Source: Nocardioidaceae bacterium
GTDB lineage: Bacteria; Actinomycetota; Actinomycetes; Propionibacteriales; Nocardioidaceae
Length of the DNA stretch: 64,000 nucleotides
Direction of reading: 5' to 3'
Assembly: GCA_030447865.1 (NCBI GenBank)
Contig: JAUJOD010000003.1
Coordinates: 1-64,000, forward strand
The notes under the pieces are model-generated. The model did not search any database and was not told the origin of the DNA. It was given only the letters and a program-made list of their open reading frames with translations. Below are positions 15,351-23,533 of this stretch, in pieces. The translations under genes and the position numbers were made by a program. Each line of letters starts with the position of its first letter. The first letter of the stretch is position 1.

Positions 15351-15901
15351 GCGATGGCCGTCCTCATGTCACGACGCCACGCTCACAGCGGGCCAGTCGT
15401 ACACCACGTCCCTGGACTCATCTCCGCGTCGTTGTCCGCCGGGCCCGCTGGTGACCGTTCAGAGTTCTGTCGCAGCGCAACGCCTGTAATAGGGAAAGAT
15501 TGAGCACACGTGCGGTAAGGGCCTGCTGTAGCGGAGGGGGCGGCGAGACCTATCTCACCATCGAGGGCGACCCGATCACTAGCTACTACAGGGGTCACCC
15601 CTGAGGGAACCCTTGAGGTGTAGACAGACAGGACCGAAGATGAGTTCGGCGAACAGGTCTGGAGCTACACGAAGTGCGGCCCACGCGACTCATTGCCGCG
15701 CCTCAGCAGCTGACGTCCCAGGTTGACGGTATCGACGTGACGATGCGGGTCGGCGGTTGACCGTGAGGGCCGTCCGGTGCGACCCTTGAGACAGCAGCCC
15801 ACAGCATGCGCTCGCTCCCGTCGGCCAGGGGTTTCCCGCCCTCGAGGACCTGGCGGCCAAGGGAACGCGATGCCTACCAGACATTGCTCGGGAGGACATT
15901 T
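15351..15901. other. gene-poor stretch between IS copy B and the smc-linked micro-protein gene
   Basis: I see no convincing gene here. It holds a 13-base copy of the mutM end (gcccgctggtgac, 15443-15455), a perfect 7-bp-arm palindrome CAGGGGT-C-ACCCCTG (15589-15603), and GGGAGG at 15891 serving as ribosome binding site for the next gene. It probably contains that gene's promoter and leftover accessory DNA. Confidence 0.6.
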
Positions 15902-16105
15902 ATGGCCAAGGCTCTTCTCGGTTACATCGGAAGCGACCCTCGGATTCTCGACGAGAATCAGCGACTCCGCCGCCGCGTCGCCGATCTCGAAGCCATGGTG
16001 CTGAGACTGCAGGCCGAGAACGACGCACTAGCTGCACAAGTGCACGACGGCGAGCTGCTCGTCGTACCTGACTCGATCAAGGACCACGCAGCAGCCAGCG
16101 CTTGA
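15902..16105 (+). CDS. actinobacterial coiled-coil micro-protein upstream of smc
   Basis: A 67-residue protein beginning MAKALLGYIGSDPRILDENQ and continuing with a heptad-like helix (LRRRVADLEAMVLRLQAENDALAA). Proteins of this wording (MAKALLGYxGxxDPR followed by a leucine-rich coil) occur widely in Actinobacteria; function unknown. GGGAGG ten bases upstream fixes the ATG at 15902, although the open frame is longer. It is 236 bases before smc in the same direction. Confidence 0.75.
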   Translation: MAKALLGYIGSDPRILDENQRLRRRVADLEAMVLRLQAENDALAAQVHDGELLVVPDSIKDHAAASA

Positions 16106-16341
16106 CCAACCCGCTCCAGGTCCGGCAGCGCAAGACAAGTCCCTTGTCGAGTCACCGCTTCGGCAACCCGCTGACTCCCTCAGCGAGGGACAGGTCGCCG
16201 ATGAACTGGTGACATGGTTCCCTGCGTACGGCGTGGGAAGGGGCTCGCGGTCACCCTGCGTGGGTAGTGTGCGGACTGCCCCCAGACTGCAGGTGGTGCA
16301 CATGAGTCCACCGGCTCCTGCACCGGCGAAGGAGCACCGCG

Positions 16342-19300
16342 TTGTACCTGAAGAGCCTCACGGTACGCGGCTTCAAGTCCTTCGCCTCCACAACAACATT
16401 GCAGTTCGAGCCCGGCATCACCTGCATCGTCGGCCCCAACGGATCAGGTAAGTCGAATGTTGTCGACGCCCTGGCCTGGGTGATGGGCGAGCAGGGCGCC
16501 AAGTCGCTGCGGGGCGGCAAGATGGAGGACGTCATCTTCGCCGGCACCTCCGGGCGGCCGCCGTTGGGCCGCGCCGAGGTGGTGCTGATCATCGACAACG
16601 CCGACGGCGCGCTCCCGATCGAGTACACCGAGGTGGCGATCTCCCGGACGCTGTTCCGCAACGGCGGTTCCGAGTACGCCATCAATGGGCAGACCTGCCG
16701 ACTGCTCGACGTACAGGACCTGCTGTCCGACTCCGGCATCGGGCGTGAAATGCACGTCATCGTCGGCCAGGGCCAGCTCGACCAGATACTGCACGCCTCA
16801 GCCGAGGACCGCCGCGGCTTCGTCGAAGAGGCCGCCGGAGTGCTGAAGCACCGCAAGCGCAAGGAGAAGGCGCTGCGCAAGCTCGACGCCACCGACCGCA
16901 ATTTGACCCGGCTGACCGACCTTCTGTCGGAGATGCGTCGCCAGCTGAAGCCACTCGGCCGCCAGGCAGAGGTGGCTCGACGGGCATCCGTGGTGCAGAT
17001 GGAGGTCCGCGACGCACGGGCTCGCCTGCTCGCCGATGACGTCGTGGGCATGCGAGAGGCCCTGAACCGAGAACTCGCCGCCGAAGAGTCGGCCCAGGCC
17101 CGGCGTGCGCAGGCCGAGGCCGACCTGCAGGCGGCCCGCGACGAGGAGGCCGAGTTAGAGCAGGCCCTGCGCGACGACGCTCCCGGCATGGTGACCGCTC
17201 AGGAGACCTGGTTCGGCTTGACTGCAGCGCGCGAGCGGTTACGCGGTACGGCCGGCCTAGCCGCCGAGCGCCTCAGGAACCTGGCTGAGACCAGTGGTGA
17301 CGACCGCATCGGCAGCGACCCGGAGCAGCTCGAGACCGAAGCTCAGGAACTGCGTGCTCGCGAGGACGAGATCAACACCGAGGTGGGTGAGCACCGGGTT
17401 CGGCTGGGCGCTGCCATTACCCGGCGACAACAGGCTGAGGCCGCGGCGGCTGAAGAAGAGAGGCGGGTGTCCGGTTCCTTGCGGGAGTCCGCCGACCGAC
17501 GGGAGGGCCTGGCTCAGCTGGTGGGACAGGTCAACTCCCTGCGCAGCCGAGCCGCGGCGGCCGGTGAGGAGATCGGCAGGTTGGCCGCCGCCCGCGAAGG
17601 CGCTCTTGCACGGGCTGCGCAGGCGCAGCACGACTTCACCGCTCTGGAGACGCGCATCGCCGGCCTCGACGCCGGCGAACACGGCCTCGACGCCGAGCAC
17701 GAAGGCGCAGCCGGGCTACTGGCTGACATCGATGACCGCCTGGTCAAGCTGCGTGCCGAGGCGCAGGCCGAGGAGCGTGAGCGAGCTGCCCTCAGGGCGC
17801 GCACGGACGCCCTCCAGCTGAGCGTCCTCCACCGCAAAGACGGCGGCGGCGCACTACTGGCAGCCGCGGACGCCGTTCCTGGGTTGGCTGGTGCGGTCGC
17901 TACGGCCGTCTCGGTGCGCGCCGGCTACGAGACGGCGGTCGCGGCGGCGCTTGGCGCAGCCGCCGACGCCATCGCCGCCAGCGACGTCGCCTGCGCCGTC
18001 CAAGCCATCGCGCACCTTAAGCAGAACGATCTGGGCCGAGCTGGGCTGGTGCTGAGTGCGGTGCCGGTCGACGAGACCGCGTGGCCCCACCTGGGCGACG
18101 CAGCGACGTACGCCGTTGACGTCATCGAGGCACCCGACACCATGGTCGCGGCCCTGCGGCGACTGCTCTTCAAGACAGCCATCGTCGACGATCTGACTCA
18201 GGCGCAGGCATTGGTCAGCAAGCTGCCCGACGTGGTGGCTGTCACCCGTGATGGGGACCAGGTAGCCACCCACTTCGCCGCGGGCGGCTCGTCAGCCCAG
18301 CCGAGCCTGCTGGAGGTGCAGGCGGCTGCTGACGAGGCCGCCGCCGCCCTCGACGCGATCACCGGCGCCTGCGAGCGGCTGCGGTTCGAGGTCGCCGCAC
18401 TGGAGTCCGAGCGTGCCGAAACCCAAGGGAGGGCGGACGTCGCCCTCGCCAAACTGCACGAGTCTGACGCCGTGCTGGCCGCCGTAGCCGAGGAGCTCGG
18501 GCAGCTCGGCTCACTCGCTCGCGCCGCCAAGGCAGAAGCCGACCGGTTGGCAGTCGCGATCAGCGCCGCCGAGCACGCGCGCGACAGCGACCTCGCCGGC
18601 CTGAGCGATCTCGAGCAGCGGTTGGCGGTCGCGCAGGAGACCCGCGAGGCCGAACCCGACACGCGGGAGCGCGACCGGTTGGCTGACGAGGCCCGCTCGG
18701 CTCGCCAAGTCGAGACCGAAGCGAGACTGGCGCTGCGGACGGCTGAGGAGAGAGCGCGATCGCTGCAGGGCCGGGCCGAGGCGTTGTTGCGGTCCGCCCA
18801 GCAGGAGCGCGATGCCAGGGCTCGTGCGGAGGTACGTCGCCAGCGGAGGGCCAACGAGGCGCAGACCGCGGGTGCGGTCGCCGAGGCCTGCCAGCTGGCC
18901 CTTTCCCGGCTCGAGCGGACGCTCGCCGCCGCCGCCGAACGCCGTACGCAGGTGGAGACCGCTCGAGCCGCCCGGGAGGAGACGCTGCACACGTGCCGGC
19001 GGCGCGTGCGCGAGCTTGAGACGCAGCTGGGAACGCTGACCGACTCGGTGCACCGGGAGGAGCTGCTCAAGGCAGAGCATCGACTCCGCATGGAGCAGAT
19101 GCAGGACCGTTGCCGAGACGAAGTCGGTGTCGACCTCGAGACCCTGGTGGCTGAGTACGGGCCGGACCGGCTCGTCCCCCCGCTGGGTGGTGACGGGGCG
19201 GAGTCGCTGCCGGGGATGCCGTTCGTGCGGGCTGAACAACAGTCGCGGTTGCGCAGCGCGGAGCGTGCACTCGCGGAGCTGGGAAGGATCAACCCGTTGG

Positions 19301-19887
19301 CCTTGGAGGAGTTCGCTGCCCTCGAGGACCGACACCGGTTCCTCAGCGAACAGCTCGACGACCTCACGAAGACCCGGCACGACCTGCTCGACATCATCAA
19401 AGAGGTCGACAAGCGAGTCGAGGAGGTGTTCGCGGCCGCCTACGCCGACGTGGCTCGAGAGTTCGAGCACATCTTCGCGCGACTGTTCCCCGGCGGTGAG
19501 GGACGGCTGATGCTGACCGAGCCGACCGATCTGCTGGCGTCGGGGATCGAGGTCGAGGCCCGCCCCCCCGGCAAGAAGATCAAGCGCCTGTCGCTGCTTT
19601 CCGGCGGCGAGCGGTCACTTGTTGCCGTTGCCTTCCTGGTGGCGCTGTTCAAGGCGCGGCCCTCCCCGTTCTACATCCTCGACGAGGTAGAGGCTGCCCT
19701 CGACGACACCAACCTGGGCCGGGTGCTCGAGATCTACGAGGAACTGCGCGAGACGTCGCAACTGCTGGTGATCACGCACCAAAAGCGCACCATGGGCGTG
19801 GCCGACGCGCTGTACGGCGTGGCGATGCGCGGCGACGGTGTGTCGACGGTGATCAGCCAGCGCCTGCGCGAGCTCAGCCCCGCCTGA
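16342..19887 (+). CDS. smc: chromosome segregation protein SMC
   Basis: A 1,181-residue SMC ATPase that organises the chromosome with ScpAB. Walker A GPNGSGKSN is at about residues 31-39 in the N-terminal head. Two long Ala/Glu/Arg-rich coiled coils flank a hinge around residues 500-650. The C-terminal head has the signature LLSGGERSLVAVAFL and Walker B FYILDEVEAALDD. TTG start at 16342 with AAGGAG upstream; protein begins MYLKSLTVRGFKSFA as expected. Followed by two R1 palindromes and ftsY, the usual smc-ftsY order. Confidence 0.97.
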   Translation: MYLKSLTVRGFKSFASTTTLQFEPGITCIVGPNGSGKSNVVDALAWVMGEQGAKSLRGGKMEDVIFAGTSGRPPLGRAEVVLIIDNADGALPIEYTEVAISRTLFRNGGSEYAINGQTCRLLDVQDLLSDSGIGREMHVIVGQGQLDQILHASAEDRRGFVEEAAGVLKHRKRKEKALRKLDATDRNLTRLTDLLSEMRRQLKPLGRQAEVARRASVVQMEVRDARARLLADDVVGMREALNRELAAEESAQARRAQAEADLQAARDEEAELEQALRDDAPGMVTAQETWFGLTAARERLRGTAGLAAERLRNLAETSGDDRIGSDPEQLETEAQELRAREDEINTEVGEHRVRLGAAITRRQQAEAAAAEEERRVSGSLRESADRREGLAQLVGQVNSLRSRAAAAGEEIGRLAAAREGALARAAQAQHDFTALETRIAGLDAGEHGLDAEHEGAAGLLADIDDRLVKLRAEAQAEERERAALRARTDALQLSVLHRKDGGGALLAAADAVPGLAGAVATAVSVRAGYETAVAAALGAAADAIAASDVACAVQAIAHLKQNDLGRAGLVLSAVPVDETAWPHLGDAATYAVDVIEAPDTMVAALRRLLFKTAIVDDLTQAQALVSKLPDVVAVTRDGDQVATHFAAGGSSAQPSLLEVQAAADEAAAALDAITGACERLRFEVAALESERAETQGRADVALAKLHESDAVLAAVAEELGQLGSLARAAKAEADRLAVAISAAEHARDSDLAGLSDLEQRLAVAQETREAEPDTRERDRLADEARSARQVETEARLALRTAEERARSLQGRAEALLRSAQQERDARARAEVRRQRRANEAQTAGAVAEACQLALSRLERTLAAAAERRTQVETARAAREETLHTCRRRVRELETQLGTLTDSVHREELLKAEHRLRMEQMQDRCRDEVGVDLETLVAEYGPDRLVPPLGGDGAESLPGMPFVRAEQQSRLRSAERALAELGRINPLALEEFAALEDRHRFLSEQLDDLTKTRHDLLDIIKEVDKRVEEVFAAAYADVAREFEHIFARLFPGGEGRLMLTEPTDLLASGIEVEARPPGKKIKRLSLLSGGERSLVAVAFLVALFKARPSPFYILDEVEAALDDTNLGRVLEIYEELRETSQLLVITHQKRTMGVADALYGVAMRGDGVSTVISQRLRELSPA

Positions 19888-19908
19888 TCCGCACCCTCTC
19901 TCAAGGAC

Positions 19909-19952
19909 TTGTCAGAAGCTAGTCGACCTATAGACCGAGTAAGTTCTGACAA
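19909..19952 (+). repeat. R1 palindromic repeat, copy 1
   Basis: Arms TTGTCAGAA (19909-19917) and TTCTGACAA (19944-19952) pair perfectly over nine bases. The core contains a partly symmetric CCTATAGACCGAG. It is followed 18 bases later by copy 2; a third copy is at 61141. Confidence 0.85.
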
Positions 19953-19970
19953 CTCTGGTGCCGCTGAGAC

Positions 19971-20014
19971 CTGTCAGTCTCCAGTCGGTCCATAGACCGA
20001 GCACGTTCTGACAA
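19971..20014 (+). repeat. R1 palindromic repeat, copy 2
   Basis: Outer arms TGTCAG (19972-19977) and CTGACA (20008-20013), with a nested perfect pair TCGGTC/GACCGA around CATA. By hand alignment about 36 of 41 bases match copy 3 at 61142. It lies between smc and ftsY. Confidence 0.85.
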
Positions 20015-20098
20015 CTTCCGGTGGGTGGTGCCTTAACACCCTCGCAGCCCCGTGGGTGCTGCCTTGGCGCCTCGGTCAACCTGACAAGATGGCGGACT

Positions 20099-21280
20099 GT
20101 GCCTGAGTTCCTGTACGTCGTTCTCGCCTTGGCCGTCCTCGGTCTGCTCCTCCTGGTCGGGTTCGTGTCAACAGCGGTACGTCGACGCGGCGCACCCACC
20201 GACGTACGTGACCAAGACCGCGCAGGCACTCAGGCGGCGCCGACCGGCGCGGACGAGGGAGTTTCGGGCGGCGTAACCGGAGTCGCCGACGAGGTCGTGC
20301 TCCCCGACGAGCTGGTTGCCGGTGCCGACACCGCCACGCTGCCAGGGCTCGAGCGGCCCGACCCCGTTGCCGGGCGGCTGCAGCGGCTGCGGGCGAGGCT
20401 GGTCCGGTCGCAGTCGACACTGGGCCGCGGGCTGCTTGCGCTGCTGTCCCGCGACCGGCTCGACGAGGACACCTGGGAGGAGATCGAAGACACGCTGCTC
20501 GCTGCCGATGTCGGCGTGGCACCAACCCAAGAACTCGTCGCCAGGCTGCGCAGCCGACTGCGCGTCGACGGCGTGTCGGGAACCCAGGCGCACGACCTGT
20601 TACGCGAGGAGCTGCTTGCCATGCTCGACCCGACGATGGACCGAACCCTGCACGCGGACCGCCTAGAAGGTAAGCCCGGGGTGGTGATGGTCGTCGGGGT
20701 CAACGGAGTGGGAAAGACGACCACCGTCGGCAAGCTGGCCCGGGTGCTCGTTGCGCAGGACAAGGATGTGCTGCTAGGCGCCGCTGACACGTTTCGCGCC
20801 GCCGCCGCCGAGCAGTTGCAGACCTGGGGTGAACGCGTCGGCGTACCCACAGTTCGAGGTCCCGAAGGCGCCGACCCGGCCAGCGTGGCGCACGAGGCAG
20901 TCCGCGCGGGCGTCGAGCAGGAGGTCGACACGGTGCTCATCGACACCGCCGGCCGACTGCACACCAAGACCGGCCTCATGGACGAGCTGGGCAAGGTGAA
21001 GCGAGTGGTCGAGAAGCAGGCAGTCGTCGACGAGGTGCTGCTCGTGATCGACGCGACCACCGGGCAGAACGGCCTGACGCAGGCGCGCGTCTTCGCCGAC
21101 GTGGTCGACGTAACGGGCATCGTGCTGACGAAGCTCGACGGCACCGCGAAGGGGGGCATCGTCATCGCCGTACAGCGCGAGCTCGGCGTGCCGGTGAAGC
21201 TCGTCGGGCTCGGGGAGGGCGCCGACGACCTCGCGCCGTTCGAGCCGGCCGCGTTCGTCGACGCGCTGCTCGACGCTTGA
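20099..21280 (+). CDS. ftsY: signal recognition particle receptor FtsY
   Basis: A 393-residue SRP receptor GTPase that docks SRP-bound ribosomes at the membrane. The N-terminus is a membrane span (FLYVVLALAVLGLLLLVGFV), then an acidic linker, then the NG domain with GVNGVGKTTTVGKLA, DTAGRLHTK and TKLDGTAKGG. GTG start at 20099 gives the membrane span at the extreme N-terminus, as in other actinobacterial FtsY. A longer frame reading through the R1 region is not plausible. The partner ffh is 2.9 kb downstream, separated by accessory genes. Confidence 0.96.
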   Translation: MPEFLYVVLALAVLGLLLLVGFVSTAVRRRGAPTDVRDQDRAGTQAAPTGADEGVSGGVTGVADEVVLPDELVAGADTATLPGLERPDPVAGRLQRLRARLVRSQSTLGRGLLALLSRDRLDEDTWEEIEDTLLAADVGVAPTQELVARLRSRLRVDGVSGTQAHDLLREELLAMLDPTMDRTLHADRLEGKPGVVMVVGVNGVGKTTTVGKLARVLVAQDKDVLLGAADTFRAAAAEQLQTWGERVGVPTVRGPEGADPASVAHEAVRAGVEQEVDTVLIDTAGRLHTKTGLMDELGKVKRVVEKQAVVDEVLLVIDATTGQNGLTQARVFADVVDVTGIVLTKLDGTAKGGIVIAVQRELGVPVKLVGLGEGADDLAPFEPAAFVDALLDA

Positions 21281-21302
21281 CGCGTCAGCCCTGAGGGAGA
21301 GG

Positions 21303-22172
21303 TCAGGCCGGTACGTCGTCCGGCGCGGACATCGCCCACCGGATCGTCCGGGTCGCGACCTGGCCGGCGGCGCGTACGACGACCTCCTCGGCGACGGGCA
21401 GGTAAGGCAGCCGCAGCGGCCACCGGGCCCAGAACGGCAGCGTGTTCACCGCGGCAGCGGCGAGCGCGCCGTACGCAGGCCGCAACACCAGCGGCAGCGG
21501 TGGGTTGAACACCAGGAACCGGGCGGCGGACCGGGCCTCGGGCGTGCCCGTGAGCTCCGGACGGTAGGAGTCGAGCTGGTCATGGAGCTCCTCGACCGTC
21601 TGGGGAGGTTCGATCACGCCAAGCGCTCGGCCGACGTGGGCGGTGTCGGCCACGTAGCCGTCCTGAGCGTTCGCGTCCAGGCGCTGGTCGCCGTACCGGT
21701 TGTATACGGTCAAGAAGCTGTCGACCTCGGCCAGATGCACCCAGCGCAACAGATGCGGGTCGGAGGCAGCGAAGGGGCGACCGTCCGGAGCCGTGCCGGT
21801 CACCTTGTCGTGGATCGCTCGAATGCGGGCGACCATTGCCTCCGCGTCCGCCGCGCTCCCGAACGTCGTGACGGCGAGGAAGTGGCTGGTGCGCTGCAGC
21901 CGGCCCCACGGATCGCCCCGGTAGCCAGAGTGGGCGGCGACTCCTGCCATCGCCAATGGGTGCAGTGACTGCAACAGCAGGGCGCGGATGCCACCGATGA
22001 ACATCGCGGCGTCGCCGTGGACCTGCTTGATCGGCCGGTCGTCGGAGAACCAACGCGGACCGTCCGCGGTTGCGATGCGGTCGCGCCGGCTCGGCCCTTC
22101 CGGTCCCGCGACCCGCTGGAACAACTCCTGTCCCAAGCGGTCGCGGACGGCGTCGATCAGTGGGGGAGTCAC
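21303..22172 (-). CDS. DUF2236 (MpaB-type) oxygenase
   Basis: A 289-residue protein of the DUF2236/oxygenase MpaB family, related to haem-dependent latex-clearing oxygenases. Family segments visible are PRWFSDDRPIKQVHGDAAMFIGG, LQSLHPLAMAGVAAHSGYRGDPWGR and RWVHLAEVDSFLTVYNRYG; the histidines in these are candidate haem ligands and catalytic residues. I favour the GTG at 22172 (protein MTPPLIDAVRDRLG). A start further up would run into the antitoxin promoter. It is convergent with ftsY and divergent from the toxin-antitoxin operon. Confidence 0.8.
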   Translation of the reverse strand: MTPPLIDAVRDRLGQELFQRVAGPEGPSRRDRIATADGPRWFSDDRPIKQVHGDAAMFIGGIRALLLQSLHPLAMAGVAAHSGYRGDPWGRLQRTSHFLAVTTFGSAADAEAMVARIRAIHDKVTGTAPDGRPFAASDPHLLRWVHLAEVDSFLTVYNRYGDQRLDANAQDGYVADTAHVGRALGVIEPPQTVEELHDQLDSYRPELTGTPEARSAARFLVFNPPLPLVLRPAYGALAAAAVNTLPFWARWPLRLPYLPVAEEVVVRAAGQVATRTIRWAMSAPDDVPA

Positions 22173-22230
22173 CCTCCGAGTATGACGGGCGTCCGGACGG
22201 CGCAAGCCGCCCGGACGTGACACCTCGATG

Positions 22231-22248
22231 TAGCACAAGTGCTATTCT
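22231..22248 (+). promoter_or_regulatory. promoter and operator of the first toxin-antitoxin operon
   Basis: TAGCACAAGTGCTA (22231-22244) is a palindrome with perfect six-base arms. It overlaps the -10 TATTCT (22243-22248), which ends six bases before the antitoxin ATG. Repressor binding there would block transcription, as expected for autoregulation by an antitoxin. The spacing implies a leaderless message. Confidence 0.6.
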
Positions 22249-22254
22249 GTGAAC

Positions 22255-22500
22255 ATGGCGAAAACCGGGCTTCGTGAGTTGCGTCAGCATGCGAGTCAGC
22301 TAGTGAGGCGAGCGGAGCGTGGAGAAACGCTGACGGTCACCGTAAACGGCCGGGAGGTCGCGCAGCTCGGGCCCCTCGATGGCAGGCATTGGCGCACCTG
22401 GGTTGAGATCCAGAGCGTATTTGATGGTCTGACGGACGCTGATTGGCTCAGCGACCGAGATCTCGTTGACCCCGTCCCGAGAGATCCGTTCGGCTCGTGA
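22255..22500 (+). CDS. Phd/YefM-type antitoxin (VapB role)
   Basis: An 81-residue antitoxin. The N-terminus MAKTGLRELRQHASQLVRRAERGETLTVTVNGREVAQLGP is the Phd/YefM DNA-binding fold. The C-terminal half (WLSDRDLVDPVPRDPF) would wrap the toxin. The ATG at 22255 fits the leaderless promoter; a GTG two codons upstream is the alternative. Its stop overlaps the toxin start in GTGA, coupling synthesis. It should bind the PIN toxin and repress the operon. Confidence 0.85.
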   Translation: MAKTGLRELRQHASQLVRRAERGETLTVTVNGREVAQLGPLDGRHWRTWVEIQSVFDGLTDADWLSDRDLVDPVPRDPFGS

Positions 22501-22877
22501 GGTCGATCCTCGACACGAGCGTCCTGCTCGGCGCCACCCCTGGCGACATCGAAGGCGACATTGCGATCAGCAGCGCGTCCCTAGCGGAGCTGCACTTCGG
22601 CGTCATGGTGACTCGATCAGACGAAACTCGGGCCACCCGATTGCGCCGACTTGCGCTCGTCGAGCAGACGTTTCTGGCTTTACCGGTTGACGCGGCGGTG
22701 GCTCGCGAATATGGACGGCTAGCTGCGGTTGTCGTCGCCGCCGGACGACAACCTCGAGCTCGAGTCATGGATCTGTTGATCGCAGCGACTGCCGCCGCGC
22801 ACGGGGCACGGCTCCTGACAAGAAATCCGGGCGATCTTCGCGGGCTTGGGGAAGTCCTGGATATCGTCAGTGTGTAA
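22497..22877 (+). CDS. VapC-family PIN-domain toxin
   Basis: A 126-residue PIN ribonuclease. Acidic residues expected to hold the metal are D6 (ILDTS), E31 (SLAELHFG), D92 (MDLLIAATA) and the N110/D113 region (LLTRNPGDL). VapC toxins cut tRNA or rRNA to stop growth; the target here is unknown. It overlaps the antitoxin by four bases and ends 21 bases from the end of the second, opposing toxin gene. Confidence 0.88.
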   Translation: MRSILDTSVLLGATPGDIEGDIAISSASLAELHFGVMVTRSDETRATRLRRLALVEQTFLALPVDAAVAREYGRLAAVVVAAGRQPRARVMDLLIAATAAAHGARLLTRNPGDLRGLGEVLDIVSV

Positions 22878-22898
22878 GAACGCCAATCGTCAGGTTGG

Positions 22899-23276
22899 TC
22901 AGTACGGCGACCTGAGGCCGTCGAACATGGGGAAGTGCCGGACGTTGCGGGTAAGCAGACGCAACTGGTTGAGGCTGGCGGTAGCCGCGATCGCCAGGTC
23001 GGCGCCGTCGATGGAGTGGTGGCTGGCGAGCCACTGCCTGCCGAGCGCACCGGCCTCCTCGGCGACGTGCGCGTCGACCGGGTGCCACAGCAGCGTGGAC
23101 AGCAGTGACTGGGTGACTGGCTCCTCTATTGGACGCATACCAGCCAGGATCTCGAGGCGGGTGATCTCGCTGGCGTGGAGCGCGGCTTCGGCACGTTCCC
23201 TCTCAAGCAACCCTGCCGCCGCTTGATGGCCGCGCAGATAGTCGATCAGGATCGACGTGTCGATCAGTGCGCTCAC
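22899..23276 (-). CDS. second VapC-family PIN-domain toxin
   Basis: A 125-residue PIN ribonuclease on the minus strand. D6 (LIDTSILIDYLRG), E42 (ITRLEILAGM), D93 (DGADLAIAATA) and N111 (LLTRNVRHF) form the metal site. The GTG at 23276 overlaps the antitoxin stop in GTGA. It is not a close copy of the first toxin, so the pair did not arise by recent duplication. Confidence 0.88.
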   Translation of the reverse strand: MSALIDTSILIDYLRGHQAAAGLLERERAEAALHASEITRLEILAGMRPIEEPVTQSLLSTLLWHPVDAHVAEEAGALGRQWLASHHSIDGADLAIAATASLNQLRLLTRNVRHFPMFDGLRSPY

Positions 23277-23524
23277 GGTTGCTGCTGCAACCGTGCTCCA
23301 GAGCGGATCTGGTCCACCCACTCTGCCCCATCGAGATCGCGGTCTTGCCATGACCCGAACGCCTCGCGCATGGCGGCGAGGTCGTCGTCGGTGGAGCGCT
23401 CCGTGCCGTATACCTTCCCGACGGCCTCCCGAATGAGGGACGAGATAGAGCGACCCGTCCTGGCCGCCGCGAGGTCAAGCACTCGACGCTCCTCGTGCGT
23501 CAATGAGATTTGCGTCCGTAGCAT
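23273..23524 (-). CDS. ribbon-helix-helix antitoxin of the second pair
   Basis: An 83-residue protein starting MLRTQISLTHEERRVLDLAA and continuing with SISSLIREAVGKVYG, a CopG/ribbon-helix-helix DNA-binding fold. The C-terminal tail (DLDGAEWVDQIRSGA) would block the toxin. It precedes its toxin with a four-base overlap. The fold differs from the first antitoxin, again arguing for two independent acquisitions. Confidence 0.82.
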   Translation of the reverse strand: MLRTQISLTHEERRVLDLAAARTGRSISSLIREAVGKVYGTERSTDDDLAAMREAFGSWQDRDLDGAEWVDQIRSGARLQQQP

Positions 23525-23533
23525 GATGTAAGG

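Noticed and set aside
15251-15454. A 67-codon plus-strand frame ending RRARW
   Set aside because: It begins inside the IS and has no coding features; only its last codons matter, as a possible copy of the mutM end.
15639-15659. A 21-base sequence (gatgagttcggcg...) identical to 46245-46265 in the RIO kinase gene
   Set aside because: Similarity stops sharply on both sides and no gene remnant surrounds it; probably chance in codon-biased DNA, though it is longer than expected and could be rechecked.
19909-20014. R1 pair as the chromosome dimer resolution site dif
   Set aside because: dif sites are about 28 bases with XerC/XerD half-sites and occur once per chromosome; R1 has a third copy at 61 kb and a different architecture.
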